Notes under the pieces: generated by a model
Told to the model about the DNA's origin: nothing
Seen by the model: only the letters and a program-made list of their open reading frames with translations
Database searches by the model: none
Shown: one piece after another, positions 1 to 9,938 of the stretch
Numbering within the stretch: position 1 is the first letter of the stretch
Layout: each line of letters begins with the position of its first letter
Origin: Pseudomonas sp. KU43P
GTDB taxonomy: Bacteria; Pseudomonadota; Gammaproteobacteria; Pseudomonadales; Pseudomonadaceae
Direction: 5' to 3'
Assembly: GCF_033095865.1 (NCBI RefSeq)
Contig: NZ_AP019365.1
Coordinates: forward strand, 1,089,501 to 1,153,500
Length of the DNA stretch: 64,000 bases
Made by a program: the position numbers and the translations under genes

Positions 1-3000
1 GTGGGCGCCCTCGAGGGGCGCTGGAGTGGCCTGGCCCCGGTGCTCAGCGTACGTGACCTGCAGCTGGGCGAGGGCGCCTCGGCCTTGCGTCTCGATGAGG
101 TGAAGCTGGTGCCCGACCTGTGGGCCAGCCTGACTTCGCGCGAAGTGCGGCTGGCGCATGTCCAGCTCGCAGGCCTGCAACTTATTCTGCGTGAAAACGA
201 GCAGGGTGCCTGGGCCCTTGAAGGCCTGCCGAAGAAAGACGACGCACCATTGGACCCGGCCGAGATCCTGGAACGCCTGCGCCAGCTCGGGCGCCTCGAT
301 GTATTCGACAGCCAGGTCACGCTGCAGCCATGGCAACGCGATCCCCTGACCCTCACCTACGTCAGCCTCGGCCTCAAGGCCGGCGCCTCGCGCCAGGCAC
401 TCGACCTGCGTGCGACCTTGCCGGACGGCCAGCCGCTGGCGGTCAACCTGCGCAGCCGGGCAACGGCCAAAGACTGGCGTGACGGCCAGGTCGAGGCTTA
501 CCTGAGCCTGCCGCAGAGCGACTGGGCAAACTGGTTGCCACCCCGCCTGCTTGGTCAGTGGCATGCCGAAGCATTGCGTGCTGGTGGCGAATTCTGGGTC
601 GACTGGGGCAAGGGGCAACTGCAACAGGCTGTGGTACGCCTCAATGCCCCTCAGTTGCGCGGCGCCTATGCCGAGCGCAAGGCCGTCACTCTTGACAACC
701 TGGCGCTGTCGGCCTGGTTCCAGCGTCAGGAGCAAGGGTTCGATGTGGTGGTCGATTCATTGGCCGCCAACATCGGCAAGGCCCGCTGGGAGTCGCACCT
801 GCAGCTACGCCAACAGCCCGGCGAGAACCCTGCGGCCGAAAGCTGGCAAGTGCAGGCCGACCGCCTCGATCTGACGCCACTGACGCCGTTGATCGATGCA
901 CTGGCACCGCTGCCGGAAAAACTCATGGCCGTGGTCGATGGCCTGAAAGTCACGGGCGCGCTGCGCAATGTACGGCTCGACGTGCGGCCCAAGGCCGAGG
1001 GCGACCAGCGTCTGCAGTTTGCCGCGAACCTTGAGAAGGTCGGTTTCGATGCCTATCACGGTGCGCCCGCCGCCGGTAACGTCAGCGGCAGCATTAGCGG
1101 CGACCTGGGGCATGGAGAGCTGCGCCTGGATACCGATGCATTCATGCTGCACCTGTACCCGATCTTCGCCAAACCCTGGCATTACGAGAAAGCCAATGCC
1201 AGGTTGACCTATGCCCTGGACAAGGACGGTTTCACCCTGACCGCTCCCTACCTCAAGGTGTTGGGCGAGGAGGGCAGAATTGCCGGCGATTTCCTGATTC
1301 GCCTGCTGTTCGCCGAAGGCGCCGAGAGCTACATGGACCTGCGTGTCGGCCTGACCGAAGGCGACGGCCGCTACACCGCCAAATATCTGCCCGAGGTGCT
1401 CAGCCCGGCCCTCGACGAGTGGCTGCGCAGTGCCATCGTCAAAGGCAATGTGGACCAGGGCTACTTCCAGTACCAGGGTTCGCTGAACCATGGCGCCACG
1501 CCTGAAGCACGCAGCATCAGCCTGTTCTTCAAGGTGCATGACGCGGCATTGGACTTCCAGCCGGGCTGGCCCCAGGTACAGCACGTCGATGGCGATGTGC
1601 TGATCGAAGACAGCGGTGTGCGCATCAAGGCCAGCAAGGGCCTGCTGCTGGACACCCAGGTCAGTGATGTCAGCGTCGATATTCCCCACGTCGAGGGCAA
1701 TGAGCACAGCCACCTGTTCCTGGATGGCCGCTTCGACGGCACGCTCGGTGACGGCCTGAAAATCCTGAAAGAAGCGCCTATCGGCACGGGCGAGATCTTT
1801 GCGGGTTGGGAAGGTGAAGGCCCGCTCAAAGGCAAGATCAAGCTCGACATCCCCCTGGCTCATGGCGAACGGCCGAAGGTCCAGGTGGACTTCGCGACTG
1901 CCGATGCACGCCTCAAGGTGGCCCCGCCGACCCTGGAGCTGAGTCGCCTCAAGGGTGATTTCAGCTTCGATTTCGACAAAGGGCTGAGTGGCAAGAATAT
2001 CGCCCTGCAGGCGTTCGGTAAGCCGGTTACCGCACAAATTACCGCCGAAGGCCAGGCCGGGCAGATGCAGACGCGCATCAATGCCAATGGCCAGGTATCG
2101 CTCAAGGCCCTGACCGAATGGTTGCAGTTCAAGCAAGCCTTGCCTGCCTCGGGCGATCTGCCTTACCAATTGCAAGTCAACCTGGGCAGCCGTGACAACA
2201 GCCTGAACGTCAACTCTTCGCTCAAGGGGCTGGCCATCGACCTGCCGGCACCGTTTGGCAAGGCTGCGCAGGAAACCCGGGACACGCGCTTCAACATGAA
2301 CCTGCAGGGGCCGGAGCGGCGCTTCGATGTTGCCTATACCGATCTGGCCCGCTTTGCCTACGCTGCCCCCTCCGACAAGCTGAGCCAGGGCCGTGGCGAG
2401 CTGTTGCTGGGCGCAGGCACTGCGCAATTGCCTGCCAGCCCGGGCCTGCGCGTGCGCGGGCGGCTGGAAAAGCTGGATCTGGCACCTTGGCAGGAACAAG
2501 CGTCGCGGCTGGCCGGTGACGATCCTGGGGGCAATGCCCGGCAGAACCTGCAGAGCGTCGACCTCAGCATCGGCCAGTTGAAGGCCTTTGGCATTGACCT
2601 GAACCAGGCGGTGGTGCGCCTGGCGCGCAGTGGCCCGGCCTGGGACGCGCGCCTGGACAGCAAGGAAGTGATCGGCAATGCCCGGTTGCCGGATGCCAAG
2701 GCCGCAGCGATGACCGTGCGCCTGCAGACCTTGCGCCTACCTGCCGCCGACCCGGCCCAAGCCCAGACCGAGGAAGGCCCTGACCCGCTGGCTACATTCG
2801 ACCCGCGCAAGGTCCCCGCACTGGACCTGACCATCGACAAGCTGTACCGCGGCAACGACCTGTTCGGCAGTGCCGCACTGAAGTTGCGCCCGACCGCTCG
2901 CGGTGTGGCCGCACAGGATATAGAGCTGGACTTCAAGGGGCTGCACGTCGACGGCAGTGGCGGCTGGGAGGGCAATCCTGGGGCTACCAGCAGTTGGTAC

Positions 3001-3630
3001 AAGGGCCGCTTGGACGGCAAGAACTTGGCCGACGTGCTCAAGGCCTGGGGCTTCGCTCCCACCGTTACCAGCCGCGATTTCCGCCTGGATGTGGATGGCC
3101 GCTGGCCAGGCTCACCGGCATGGGTAGGCCTGAAGCGCTTCTCCGGTAGCATGGATGCGGCCCTGCGCAGTGGCCAGTTCGTTGAAGTGGAGGGCAGTGC
3201 CCAGGCGTTACGTGTGTTTGGCCTGCTCAACTTCAACTCGATCGGCCGGCGTCTGCGGCTGGACTTCTCCGACCTGTTCGACAAAGGCCTGGCCTATGAC
3301 CGGGTCAAGGGCCTGCTGGTCGCCAGTGATGGTGTCTACGTCACCCGCGAACCGATCACCGTGACCGGGCCTTCGAGCAATTTCGAACTCGATGGCACCC
3401 TCGACATGGTCCGAGACCGGGTCGACGCCAACCTGCAGGTGACATTGCCGGTGACCAACAACCTGCCGCTGGCGGCATTGATCGTGGGTGCGCCGGCGGT
3501 CGGCGGTGCGCTGTTCCTGGTGGATCGGCTGATCGGCGACCGTGTCTCGCGCTTCGCGAGCGTGCACTATCGCGTCGAAGGGCCGTGGAAAGAGCCTAGA
3601 ATCACCTTTGTGAAACCCTTCAACAAGTAG
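1..3630 (+). CDS. yhdP: YhdP-family AsmA-like envelope protein (5' end outside window)
   Basis: Very long protein of the YhdP (TIGR02099) family, AsmA-like inner-membrane proteins that span the periplasm and help move phospholipid to the outer membrane. The frame is already open at base 1 and no N-terminal membrane anchor is visible, so the true start lies upstream; at least 1209 residues are present, close to the family length of about 1270. The chain is a long run of alternating beta-type segments (typical of the repeating groove fold) with an AsmA-like C-terminal part. A hydrophobic stretch lies near residues 1155-1180, just before the end. Followed after 14 bases by a nitrilase-family gene, an order usual in Pseudomonas downstream of the RNase G gene. 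Family call is firm; lipid-transport role is by family. Confidence 0.88.
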   Translation: MGALEGRWSGLAPVLSVRDLQLGEGASALRLDEVKLVPDLWASLTSREVRLAHVQLAGLQLILRENEQGAWALEGLPKKDDAPLDPAEILERLRQLGRLDVFDSQVTLQPWQRDPLTLTYVSLGLKAGASRQALDLRATLPDGQPLAVNLRSRATAKDWRDGQVEAYLSLPQSDWANWLPPRLLGQWHAEALRAGGEFWVDWGKGQLQQAVVRLNAPQLRGAYAERKAVTLDNLALSAWFQRQEQGFDVVVDSLAANIGKARWESHLQLRQQPGENPAAESWQVQADRLDLTPLTPLIDALAPLPEKLMAVVDGLKVTGALRNVRLDVRPKAEGDQRLQFAANLEKVGFDAYHGAPAAGNVSGSISGDLGHGELRLDTDAFMLHLYPIFAKPWHYEKANARLTYALDKDGFTLTAPYLKVLGEEGRIAGDFLIRLLFAEGAESYMDLRVGLTEGDGRYTAKYLPEVLSPALDEWLRSAIVKGNVDQGYFQYQGSLNHGATPEARSISLFFKVHDAALDFQPGWPQVQHVDGDVLIEDSGVRIKASKGLLLDTQVSDVSVDIPHVEGNEHSHLFLDGRFDGTLGDGLKILKEAPIGTGEIFAGWEGEGPLKGKIKLDIPLAHGERPKVQVDFATADARLKVAPPTLELSRLKGDFSFDFDKGLSGKNIALQAFGKPVTAQITAEGQAGQMQTRINANGQVSLKALTEWLQFKQALPASGDLPYQLQVNLGSRDNSLNVNSSLKGLAIDLPAPFGKAAQETRDTRFNMNLQGPERRFDVAYTDLARFAYAAPSDKLSQGRGELLLGAGTAQLPASPGLRVRGRLEKLDLAPWQEQASRLAGDDPGGNARQNLQSVDLSIGQLKAFGIDLNQAVVRLARSGPAWDARLDSKEVIGNARLPDAKAAAMTVRLQTLRLPAADPAQAQTEEGPDPLATFDPRKVPALDLTIDKLYRGNDLFGSAALKLRPTARGVAAQDIELDFKGLHVDGSGGWEGNPGATSSWYKGRLDGKNLADVLKAWGFAPTVTSRDFRLDVDGRWPGSPAWVGLKRFSGSMDAALRSGQFVEVEGSAQALRVFGLLNFNSIGRRLRLDFSDLFDKGLAYDRVKGLLVASDGVYVTREPITVTGPSSNFELDGTLDMVRDRVDANLQVTLPVTNNLPLAALIVGAPAVGGALFLVDRLIGDRVSRFASVHYRVEGPWKEPRITFVKPFNK

Positions 3631-3644
3631 TCTCGGGAGTGCCC

Positions 3645-4496
3645 ATGAAGGCAGCGGTAATCCAGATGGTCAGCCAGGACGATGTGCTGGCCAACCTGCA
3701 ACGGGCGGGTACTCTGCTTGAACAGGCGGCCTTTGGAGGTGCGCGGCTGGCCGTGCTGCCCGAGAACTTTGCGGCCATGGGGCGCAAGGATGCCGCTGCA
3801 ATCGGCCGGGCTGAAGCGTTGGGCGAGGGGCCGATCCTGCCCTGGTTGAAACGCACCGCCCGCGACCTCAGATTATGGATAGTTGCCGGCACCTTGCCGC
3901 TGCCTCCCGAGGGTCGGCCAGAGGCCAAGGCCCATGCCTGCTCGCTGCTGATCGACGAGCATGGCGAGGTCGTGGCGCGCTATGACAAGCTGCACCTGTT
4001 CGACGTCGACGTGGCCGATAACCGTGGGCGCTACCGCGAGTCCGACGACTATGCCCATGGCGCCCAGGTGGTGGTTGCCGATACGCCGGTGGGGCGCCTG
4101 GGGCTCAGCGTCTGCTACGACCTGCGCTTCCCCGAACTGTACAGCGCGCTGCGTGGCGCCGGCGCGGAACTGATCACGGCACCTGCCGCCTTCACTGCGG
4201 TCACAGGGGCAGCGCACTGGGAAGTGCTGATTCGCGCCCGCGCCATCGAGACCCAGTGTTACGTGCTGGCAGCTGCCCAGGGCGGCACCCACCCCGGCCC
4301 GCGGGAGACCCACGGGCATGCGGCGATCGTCGACCCGTGGGGGCGGATCGTCGCCGAACAGGCGCGTGGCGAGGCGGTATTGATCGCCCCGCGCGACACA
4401 GATGAACAAGCGTCCATACGGGCGCGCATGCCGGTGGTTTCGCACCGGCGCTTTTTCTCGCAGGACGCCTTGCGGCCTGCGCACACTTCGGAGTGA
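3645..4496 (+). CDS. Carbon-nitrogen hydrolase, nitrilase superfamily (Nit-type omega-amidase)
   Basis: A 283-residue amidase of the nitrilase superfamily. The Glu-Lys-Cys catalytic triad is visible: Glu40 in LPENF, Lys115 in [10 protein letters not shown] and Cys157 in [11 protein letters not shown]. The close match around the cysteine to the Nit1/Nit2/YafV branch suggests hydrolysis of deaminated glutathione or alpha-keto acid amides (metabolite repair), but substrate cannot be read from sequence. The ATG at 3645 is preferred over the GTG at 3639 because GGGAG (3635-3639) then sits five bases upstream. It lies 14 bases after yhdP, and its stop overlaps the ribosome-binding region of tldD, so the three genes probably form one transcript. 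Confidence 0.88.
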   Translation: MKAAVIQMVSQDDVLANLQRAGTLLEQAAFGGARLAVLPENFAAMGRKDAAAIGRAEALGEGPILPWLKRTARDLRLWIVAGTLPLPPEGRPEAKAHACSLLIDEHGEVVARYDKLHLFDVDVADNRGRYRESDDYAHGAQVVVADTPVGRLGLSVCYDLRFPELYSALRGAGAELITAPAAFTAVTGAAHWEVLIRARAIETQCYVLAAAQGGTHPGPRETHGHAAIVDPWGRIVAEQARGEAVLIAPRDTDEQASIRARMPVVSHRRFFSQDALRPAHTSE

Positions 4497-4498
4497 CT

Positions 4499-5938
4499 AT
4501 GAGCCAGATGTTATCCACCGTCAGCGAGCAGCTCCTGGCCCCAGGCGGATTGACCCTGGACAGCCTGCAGGCTGTGCTGGGCGAGTTGGCCGGCCCGGGC
4601 ATCGACGCCGCCGACCTGTACTTCCAGGGCCAGATTTCGGAAACCTGGGCGCTGGAGGACGGTATCGTCAAGGAAGGCAGCTTCAACCTCGACCAAGGTG
4701 TGGGCGTGCGTGCCCAGTCGGGTGAGAAGACCGGTTTTGCCTACAGCAACGCGATCAACCTGGAAGCGCTGACCTCGGCGGCACGCGCTGCCCGTTCGAT
4801 TTCCCGTGCCGGGCAGAATGGCCAGGTGCAGGCCTTCCGCAGCCAGGACGTCGCGGCGCTGTATGCGCCCGATAACCCGCTGGATGTGCTCAGCCGCGCC
4901 GAGAAGGTCGAGCTGCTCAAGCGCGTCGATGCCGCCACCCGTGCCCTGGACCCTCGTATCCAGCAGGTCAGCGTGAGCATGGCCGGGGTCTGGGAGCGCA
5001 TTCTGATTGCGGCGGCCGATGGCAGTCTGGCTGCCGACGTGCGTCCGCTGGTGCGCTTCAACGTCAGTGTCATCGTCGAGCAGAACGGCCGCCGCGAGCG
5101 CGGTGGGCAGGGCGGTGGCGGGCGTACCGACTACCGTTTCTTCACCGAAGAAAAAGTCATGGGCTATGCCCGCGAAGCACTGCGCCAGGCGTTGGTGAAC
5201 CTGGAGGCGATCCCGGCACCGGCAGGCACCCTGCCGGTGGTACTGGGTTCCGGCTGGTCCGGCGTATTGCTGCACGAGGCGGTCGGCCACGGCCTGGAAG
5301 GCGACTTCAACCGCAAGGGTAGCTCGGCGTTCAGTGGCCGCCTGGGCGAGAAAGTAGCGTCGAGCCTGTGCACCATCGTCGACGATGGCACCCTGCCGGG
5401 GCGCCGTGGTTCGCTGAGTGTGGACGACGAAGGCACTGCGACCGAATGCACCACGCTGATCGAGAACGGCGTGCTCAAGGGCTACATGCAGGACAAGCTC
5501 AATGCCCGCCTGATGGGCATGGCCGTCACCGGTAACGGCCGCCGCGAATCCTATGCTCACCTGCCGATGCCGCGCATGACCAACACCTACATGCGTGCCG
5601 GAGAAAGCGACCCTCAGGAAATCATCGCGTCCGTGAAGAAAGGCATCTACTGCGCCAATCTCGGCGGTGGCCAGGTGGACATCACCAGTGGCAAGTTCGT
5701 GTTTTCAACCAGCGAAGCCTACCTGATCGAGGACGGCAAGATCACTGCCCCGGTCAAAGGCGCGACATTGATCGGCAATGGGCCTGAAGCGATGAGCCGG
5801 GTATCGATGGTCGGCAACGACCTGGCGCTGGACAGTGGCGTGGGCACGTGCGGCAAAGATGGGCAATCGGTGCCGGTGGGGGTTGGGCAGCCGACCTTGA
5901 AGCTGGACGCAATCACCGTCGGCGGTACCGGCGCGTGA
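4499..5938 (+). CDS. tldD: Metalloprotease TldD
   Basis: TldD, 479 residues, the zinc protease subunit of the cytoplasmic TldD/TldE(PmbA) complex that trims unfolded peptides, matures microcin B17-type peptides and degrades the CcdA antitoxin in enterics. The defining HExxxH metal motif is present as [11 protein letters not shown] beginning at residue 259. The ATG at 4499 is chosen because CGGAG (4489-4493) lies five bases before it; a GTG at 4493 is the alternative. Translation start lies two bases after the upstream amidase stop. Its partner pmbA lies 675 bases downstream, separated only by the opposite-strand darP, the usual Pseudomonas arrangement. Confidence 0.95.
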   Translation: MSQMLSTVSEQLLAPGGLTLDSLQAVLGELAGPGIDAADLYFQGQISETWALEDGIVKEGSFNLDQGVGVRAQSGEKTGFAYSNAINLEALTSAARAARSISRAGQNGQVQAFRSQDVAALYAPDNPLDVLSRAEKVELLKRVDAATRALDPRIQQVSVSMAGVWERILIAAADGSLAADVRPLVRFNVSVIVEQNGRRERGGQGGGGRTDYRFFTEEKVMGYAREALRQALVNLEAIPAPAGTLPVVLGSGWSGVLLHEAVGHGLEGDFNRKGSSAFSGRLGEKVASSLCTIVDDGTLPGRRGSLSVDDEGTATECTTLIENGVLKGYMQDKLNARLMGMAVTGNGRRESYAHLPMPRMTNTYMRAGESDPQEIIASVKKGIYCANLGGGQVDITSGKFVFSTSEAYLIEDGKITAPVKGATLIGNGPEAMSRVSMVGNDLALDSGVGTCGKDGQSVPVGVGQPTLKLDAITVGGTGA

Positions 5939-5943
5939 TGGCT

Positions 5944-5978
5944 GCACCGGGGCTGCAGCAAAGGCAGCCCCAGGTGCT
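5944..5978. terminator. Hairpin between convergent tldD and darP
   Basis: GGGGCTGC (5949-5956) pairs with GCAGCCCC (5964-5971) across a seven-base loop, and GCACC/GGTGC outside it extends the stem. It fills the 45-base gap between two convergent genes, so a bidirectional terminator is plausible, but neither side has a clear T run. Confidence 0.4.
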
Positions 5979-5983
5979 TGCCA

Positions 5984-6505
5984 TCAGCGCAGGCCGCGCT
6001 GAATTTCGTCGAGGTCGCGAATGTACTTGAACACCTTGCGCGCAGCGGCAGGCGGCTTGTTCCGCGCCTTTTCGTGCTGGGCATGGCGGATCAGCGAACG
6101 CAGTTGCTGGCGGTCGGTGTCGGGGTATTCGTTGACGAAGCGCTCGAGGTCTTCGTCATTGCCGTCGATCAGGCGGTCGCGCCAGCGTTCCAGGTTGTGG
6201 AACCGTTCGTTGTACTGGCGGCTGGAGCTGTCGATCTGTTCGAGCACCGCGTGGATGGCGTCCAGGTCCTGGTCGCGCATCAGCTTGCCGACGAACGACA
6301 TGTGCCGTTTGCGCGCGCCGTGGGCAGTGTGTTTGCTGGCATCGGCCAGGGCCTTGCGCAGCTCGTCGGTCAGCGGCAGGCGCGCCAGGGTATCGGCCTT
6401 GACCGTGGTCAGGCGTTCGCCGAGTTCGACCAGTGCATGCAGCTCGCGCTTGATCTGGGTTTTGCTTTTTTCGCCGTCGAAGGCGTCGTCGTATGAATCA
6501 ACCAT
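5984..6505 (-). CDS. darP: Ribosome biogenesis factor DarP (YjgA, DUF615)
   Basis: A 173-residue, highly charged, all-helical protein of the DUF615/YjgA family, now named DarP, which binds late 50S assembly intermediates and promotes maturation of the peptidyl-transferase centre. Family hallmarks seen are the N-terminal SKTQIKRE segment, a [22 protein letters not shown] helix region (split by charged residues), and a C-terminal FKYIRDL. Length matches the family (about 170-185). It is transcribed opposite to tldD and pmbA and fits tightly between them. Function is taken from the E. coli family member. Confidence 0.92.
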   Translation of the reverse strand: MVDSYDDAFDGEKSKTQIKRELHALVELGERLTTVKADTLARLPLTDELRKALADASKHTAHGARKRHMSFVGKLMRDQDLDAIHAVLEQIDSSSRQYNERFHNLERWRDRLIDGNDEDLERFVNEYPDTDRQQLRSLIRHAQHEKARNKPPAAARKVFKYIRDLDEIQRGLR

Positions 6506-6613
6506 GGTGGCAGTCCGCTAGAAATCGCCGCCATGATAACCAGTCGGGGGCCGCTTGTCCGGCCCGGTCGTAGAATGACCCTCGCCGAACGCAGAATTTG
6601 AGTGGAGAAAACC

Positions 6614-7960
6614 ATGAGTGCAGTCCAGAGCGTAGGCCCCAAGGACCTGCCAGCGTTGCAGGAGCAGGTCGAAGCGATCGTCGCCGAGGCGCGCCGGCAG
6701 GGCGCCAGTGCCTGCGAGGTGGCAGTATCGCTGGAGCAAGGCCTGTCCACCACGGTGCGTCAGCGTGAAGTCGAGACGGTCGAGTTCAATCGCGACCAGG
6801 GCTTCGGTATCACCCTCTATGTCGGCCAGCGCAAGGGCTCGGCCAGCACGTCGGCCAGTGGCCCGGACGCCATCCGCGAAACCGTTGCTGCCGCACTCGC
6901 GATTGCCAAGCATACGTCGGAGGATGAGTGCGCCGGCCTTGCCGATGCAGCGTTGATGGCCCGCGAGATTCCCGACCTCGACCTTTACCATGACTGGGAT
7001 ATCGAGCCGGAGAAGGCTATTGAAATGGCCTTGGCCTGCGAGGCTGCGGCGTTCGACGCCGACCCGCGCATTCTCAATGCCGATGGCACCACCTTGAATA
7101 CCCACCAGGGTTGCCGGGTATATGGCAACAGCCACGGATTCATCGGCGGCTACGCCTCCACCCGGCACAGCCTGAGCTGCGTGATGATTGCCGAGGGTGA
7201 CGGGCAGATGCAGCGCGACTACTGGTATGACGTGAACCGCCAGGGCAGCCTGCTGGCCGACCCGCGCAGCATCGGCCAGCGCGCTGCCCAGCGTGCCGCG
7301 AGCCGCCTCGGCGCCCGCCCGGTGCCGACCTGCGAGGTTCCGGTGCTGTTTTCCGCCGAACTGGCGGGTGGTTTGTTCGGCAGCTTCCTCTCGGCCATTT
7401 CCGGCGGCAACCTGTACCGCAAGTCGTCGTTCCTCGACGGCGCGATGGGCCAGCGGTTGTTCCCGAGCTGGCTGACCCTCGATGAACGCCCACATATTCC
7501 ACGCGCATTGGGCAGCGCTGCCTTCGACGGTGATGGCCTGGCAACCTATGCCAAGCCGTTCGTCGACAAAGGCGAGCTGGTGTCCTACCTGCTGGGCACC
7601 TATTCCGGGCGCAAACTTGGGTTGCCGAGTACGGCGAATGCCGGTGGTGTACATAACCTGTACGTCACCCATGGCGTGGAAGACCAGGCGGCGTTGATCC
7701 GTCGCATGGGGCGCGGGCTGCTGGTGACGGAGTTGATGGGGCATGGCCTGAATATGGTGACGGGCGACTATTCGCGCGGCGCAGCGGGCTTCTGGGTCGA
7801 GAATGGCGAGATTCAGCATGCCGTTCAGGAAGTGACCATTGCCGGCAATATGAAAGACATGTTCCAGCAAATTGTCGCGATTGGCAGCGATCTTGAAACC
7901 CGCAGCAATATTCATACAGGCTCGGTGCTGATCGAACGGATGACGGTCGCAGGTAGCTGA
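6614..7960 (+). CDS. pmbA: PmbA/TldE, partner subunit of TldD
   Basis: A 448-residue homologue of TldD that lacks the HExxxH motif, as expected for PmbA/TldE, the non-catalytic or accessory subunit of the heterodimeric peptidase. The N-terminal half has the family region around FNRDQGFGITLYVGQRKGSAS (first 20 residues near 60-80), and the C-terminal half carries the conserved GGNLYRKSSFLDGA and LVTELMGHGLNMVTGDYSRGA regions. The ATG at 6614 follows GTGGAGAAA with a Shine-Dalgarno at about 6602-6606. A hairpin terminator with a T run closes the gene at 8041-8066. Confidence 0.93.
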   Translation: MSAVQSVGPKDLPALQEQVEAIVAEARRQGASACEVAVSLEQGLSTTVRQREVETVEFNRDQGFGITLYVGQRKGSASTSASGPDAIRETVAAALAIAKHTSEDECAGLADAALMAREIPDLDLYHDWDIEPEKAIEMALACEAAAFDADPRILNADGTTLNTHQGCRVYGNSHGFIGGYASTRHSLSCVMIAEGDGQMQRDYWYDVNRQGSLLADPRSIGQRAAQRAASRLGARPVPTCEVPVLFSAELAGGLFGSFLSAISGGNLYRKSSFLDGAMGQRLFPSWLTLDERPHIPRALGSAAFDGDGLATYAKPFVDKGELVSYLLGTYSGRKLGLPSTANAGGVHNLYVTHGVEDQAALIRRMGRGLLVTELMGHGLNMVTGDYSRGAAGFWVENGEIQHAVQEVTIAGNMKDMFQQIVAIGSDLETRSNIHTGSVLIERMTVAGS

Positions 7961-7973
7961 TACTTTGCCCTTG

Positions 7974-8009
7974 CCGGCCTTGTCGCGGGCTTGCCCGCGT
8001 TAAGGCCGG
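7974..8009. repeat. REP-like double palindrome
   Basis: CCGGCCTT (7974-7981) pairs with AAGGCCGG (8002-8009), and inside it CGCGGGC (7984-7990) pairs with GCCCGCG (7993-7999). The CGCGGGCTTGCCCGCG core is a second REP-type sequence, distinct from the GCCGGCAAGCCGGC family found eight times elsewhere here. It lies between pmbA and its terminator. Confidence 0.55.
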
Positions 8010-8040
8010 TACATCCACAACACGCCAACCTGCAAAAAAG

Positions 8041-8066
8041 AACCCGGCCCTCGCGCCGGGTTTTTT
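8041..8066 (+). terminator. Rho-independent terminator of pmbA
   Basis: AACCCGGC (8041-8048) pairs with GCCGGGTT (8055-8062), six-base loop, followed by a run of T. It separates pmbA from the Fur-controlled fagA operon. Confidence 0.85.
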
Positions 8067-8084
8067 ACTTTCGTTGTATGCCTC

Positions 8085-8113
8085 TTGAAGTGATTCTATT
8101 TATCACTTAATAA
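8085..8113 (+). promoter_or_regulatory. Candidate sigma-70 promoter of the fagA operon
   Basis: TTGAAG (8085-8090) and TAATAA (8108-8113) are spaced by 17 bases. The -10 hexamer lies inside the Fur box, the expected arrangement for iron repression by occlusion. No other promoter of similar quality is seen before fagA. Confidence 0.55.
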
Positions 8114-8127
8114 TGAATATCATTATC
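8109..8127 (+). promoter_or_regulatory. Fur box
   Basis: AATAATGAATATCATTATC matches 16 of 19 positions of the classical Fur box GATAATGATAATCATTATC. It overlaps the -10 of the fagA promoter, so Fe-Fur should repress the five-gene operon behind it. The corresponding P. aeruginosa operon (fagA-fumC-orf-sodA) is known to be Fur-regulated. Confidence 0.85.
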
Positions 8128-8140
8128 CAGTAACCCGGCG

Positions 8141-8542
8141 ATGATGTTCATGAAACCCGTCCTCCAAGAACTGCCCTACCTGGAAAACTGGCGCTGGCTC
8201 AGCCGGCGTATCCGCTGCGCCCTCGAACCCGACGAGCCGCGCCTGATCGAGCATTACCTGGCCGAAGGCCGCTACCTGGTGTGCTGCACCGAAACCTCGT
8301 CATGGACGGTGGCGCTGACGTCGTTCCGCCTGCTCCTGGATACCGCCTGCGATCGCATGCTGCCGTGGCATTGGCGCTGCCTGTGCCTGGACCAGGCCTG
8401 GCGCCCGTTGCTCGACCTGCGCAACCTCGACCGCCGCGAGCAGAACCAGCGCTGGCAACCCTATGCCTTGCAACTGGCCAATTGCCGGTTGCTGCCGTCG
8501 ATCTCTCCCGATGAACTGATGCAAGGATTTGATGATGAGTGA
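8141..8542 (+). CDS. fagA: FagA-like Fur-associated protein
   Basis: Small protein of 133 residues (130 if translation starts at the ATG at 8150), rich in Arg, Leu and Trp. It is the first gene of the Fur-boxed fumC-sodA operon, the position of fagA (Fur-associated gene A) in P. aeruginosa, which supports the name more than any motif does; no catalytic motif or membrane segment is seen. The biochemical role is unknown. Three in-frame ATGs (8141, 8144, 8150) lie close together and none has a strong ribosome-binding site. The stop overlaps the start of fumC by eight bases, so the two are translationally coupled. Confidence 0.72.
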   Translation: MMFMKPVLQELPYLENWRWLSRRIRCALEPDEPRLIEHYLAEGRYLVCCTETSSWTVALTSFRLLLDTACDRMLPWHWRCLCLDQAWRPLLDLRNLDRREQNQRWQPYALQLANCRLLPSISPDELMQGFDDE

Positions 8543-9911
8543 TACCCGTATCGAGCGTGACAGCATGGGTGAACTGCAGGTGCCGGCCCAGGCCCTGTAC
8601 GGCGCCCAGACCCAACGCGCGGTCGACAACTTCCCGATCAGCGGCCAGCGCATGCCGGCCCAGTTCATTCGTGCCTTGCTGCTGGCCAAGGCCGCAGCGG
8701 CAAAGGCCAACATCGAACTGGAACAGATCTCGGCAGGGCAGGGCGAGGCCATCGTCAAAGCGGTCGAGCAACTGCTTGCCGAAGGTTTCATCCAGCACTT
8801 CCCGGTGGATGTGTTCCAGACCGGCTCCGGCACCAGCTCCAACATGAACGCCAACGAAGTGATCGCCACCCTGGCCAGCCGTGTGCTGGGCGAGTCGGTC
8901 AACGCCAACGACCATGTCAACTGTGGCCAGAGCAGCAACGACATCATCCCCACCACCATCCACGTCAGTGCCGCGCTTGCCCTGCATGAGCAGCTGTTGC
9001 CGGCGTTGAGCCATCTGGTACAGGTGATCGAAGGCAAGTCGGTGCAGGTGCATCAGTACGTGAAAACCGGCCGTACCCACCTGATGGATGCGATGCCGGT
9101 GCGCATGAGCCAGGTGCTCGATGGCTGGGCAGCACAGATCAACGGCGCCAAGGCGCACCTCGAAGCCACGTTGCCGAGCCTGCAGGCCTTGGCCCAGGGC
9201 GGTACCGCCGTGGGCACCGGCATCAATGCCCATCCACAGTTCGCCGCCGGCTTCGCTCGGCAGTTGAGCGCCTTGACCCAGGTCGAGTTCACCCCTGGCA
9301 AGAACCTGTTCGCCCTGATCGGCTCCCAGGACACCGCCGTGGCGCTGTCCGGCCAGCTCAAGACCACCGCCGTGGCACTGATGAAAATCGCCAACGACCT
9401 GCGCTGGATGAACTCCGGTCCACTGGCCGGCCTTGGCGAAATCGAACTGCAAGGCCTGCAGCCGGGCTCTTCGATCATGCCTGGCAAAGTAAACCCGGTG
9501 ATCCCGGAGGCCACCGCCATGGTTGCTGCGCAAGTGATCGGCAACGACGCCACCATCGCGGTCGCCGGCCAGTCGGGCAACTTCGAACTCAACGTCATGC
9601 TCCCGGTGATTGCTCGCAATCTGCTGGAAAGCATCGAGCTGATGGCCAATGCCAGCCGCCTGCTCGCCGACAAAGCGATCGGCAGCTTCAAGGTCAACGA
9701 AAGCAAGCTCAAGGAGGCCTTGGCGCGTAACCCGATTCTGGTTACCGCGCTGAACCCGATCATCGGCTACCTGAAGGCCGCCGACATCGCCAAGACCGCC
9801 TACAAGCAGGGCCGGCCGATCATCGACGTGGCCCTGGAGCACACCGACCTGTCGCGCGACCAGCTCGAAGCGCTGCTGGATCCGGAAAAACTCACCGCTG
9901 GCGGCATCTGA
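8535..9911 (+). CDS. fumC: Class II fumarate hydratase (iron-independent)
   Basis: Class II fumarase of 458 residues that interconverts fumarate and malate in the TCA cycle without an iron-sulfur cluster. The superfamily signature GSSIMPGKVNP is at about residues 311-321; the conserved SSNDIIPT and TGRTHLMDA segments are also present. Start chosen at the ATG 8535, seven bases after AAGGA (8523-8527); ATG 8532 is also possible. It overlaps fagA and sits behind a Fur box, so it should be induced when iron is scarce and iron-dependent fumarase fails. Length and motifs are normal for the family. Confidence 0.95.
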   Translation: MSDTRIERDSMGELQVPAQALYGAQTQRAVDNFPISGQRMPAQFIRALLLAKAAAAKANIELEQISAGQGEAIVKAVEQLLAEGFIQHFPVDVFQTGSGTSSNMNANEVIATLASRVLGESVNANDHVNCGQSSNDIIPTTIHVSAALALHEQLLPALSHLVQVIEGKSVQVHQYVKTGRTHLMDAMPVRMSQVLDGWAAQINGAKAHLEATLPSLQALAQGGTAVGTGINAHPQFAAGFARQLSALTQVEFTPGKNLFALIGSQDTAVALSGQLKTTAVALMKIANDLRWMNSGPLAGLGEIELQGLQPGSSIMPGKVNPVIPEATAMVAAQVIGNDATIAVAGQSGNFELNVMLPVIARNLLESIELMANASRLLADKAIGSFKVNESKLKEALARNPILVTALNPIIGYLKAADIAKTAYKQGRPIIDVALEHTDLSRDQLEALLDPEKLTAGGI

Positions 9912-9938
9912 CCTGCGTCAGCGCCCTGGAGACGTGTC

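Noticed and set aside
805..2499. 564-codon minus-strand frame in yhdP
   Set aside because: Antisense shadow of a clear long coding gene; no start signal or family match.
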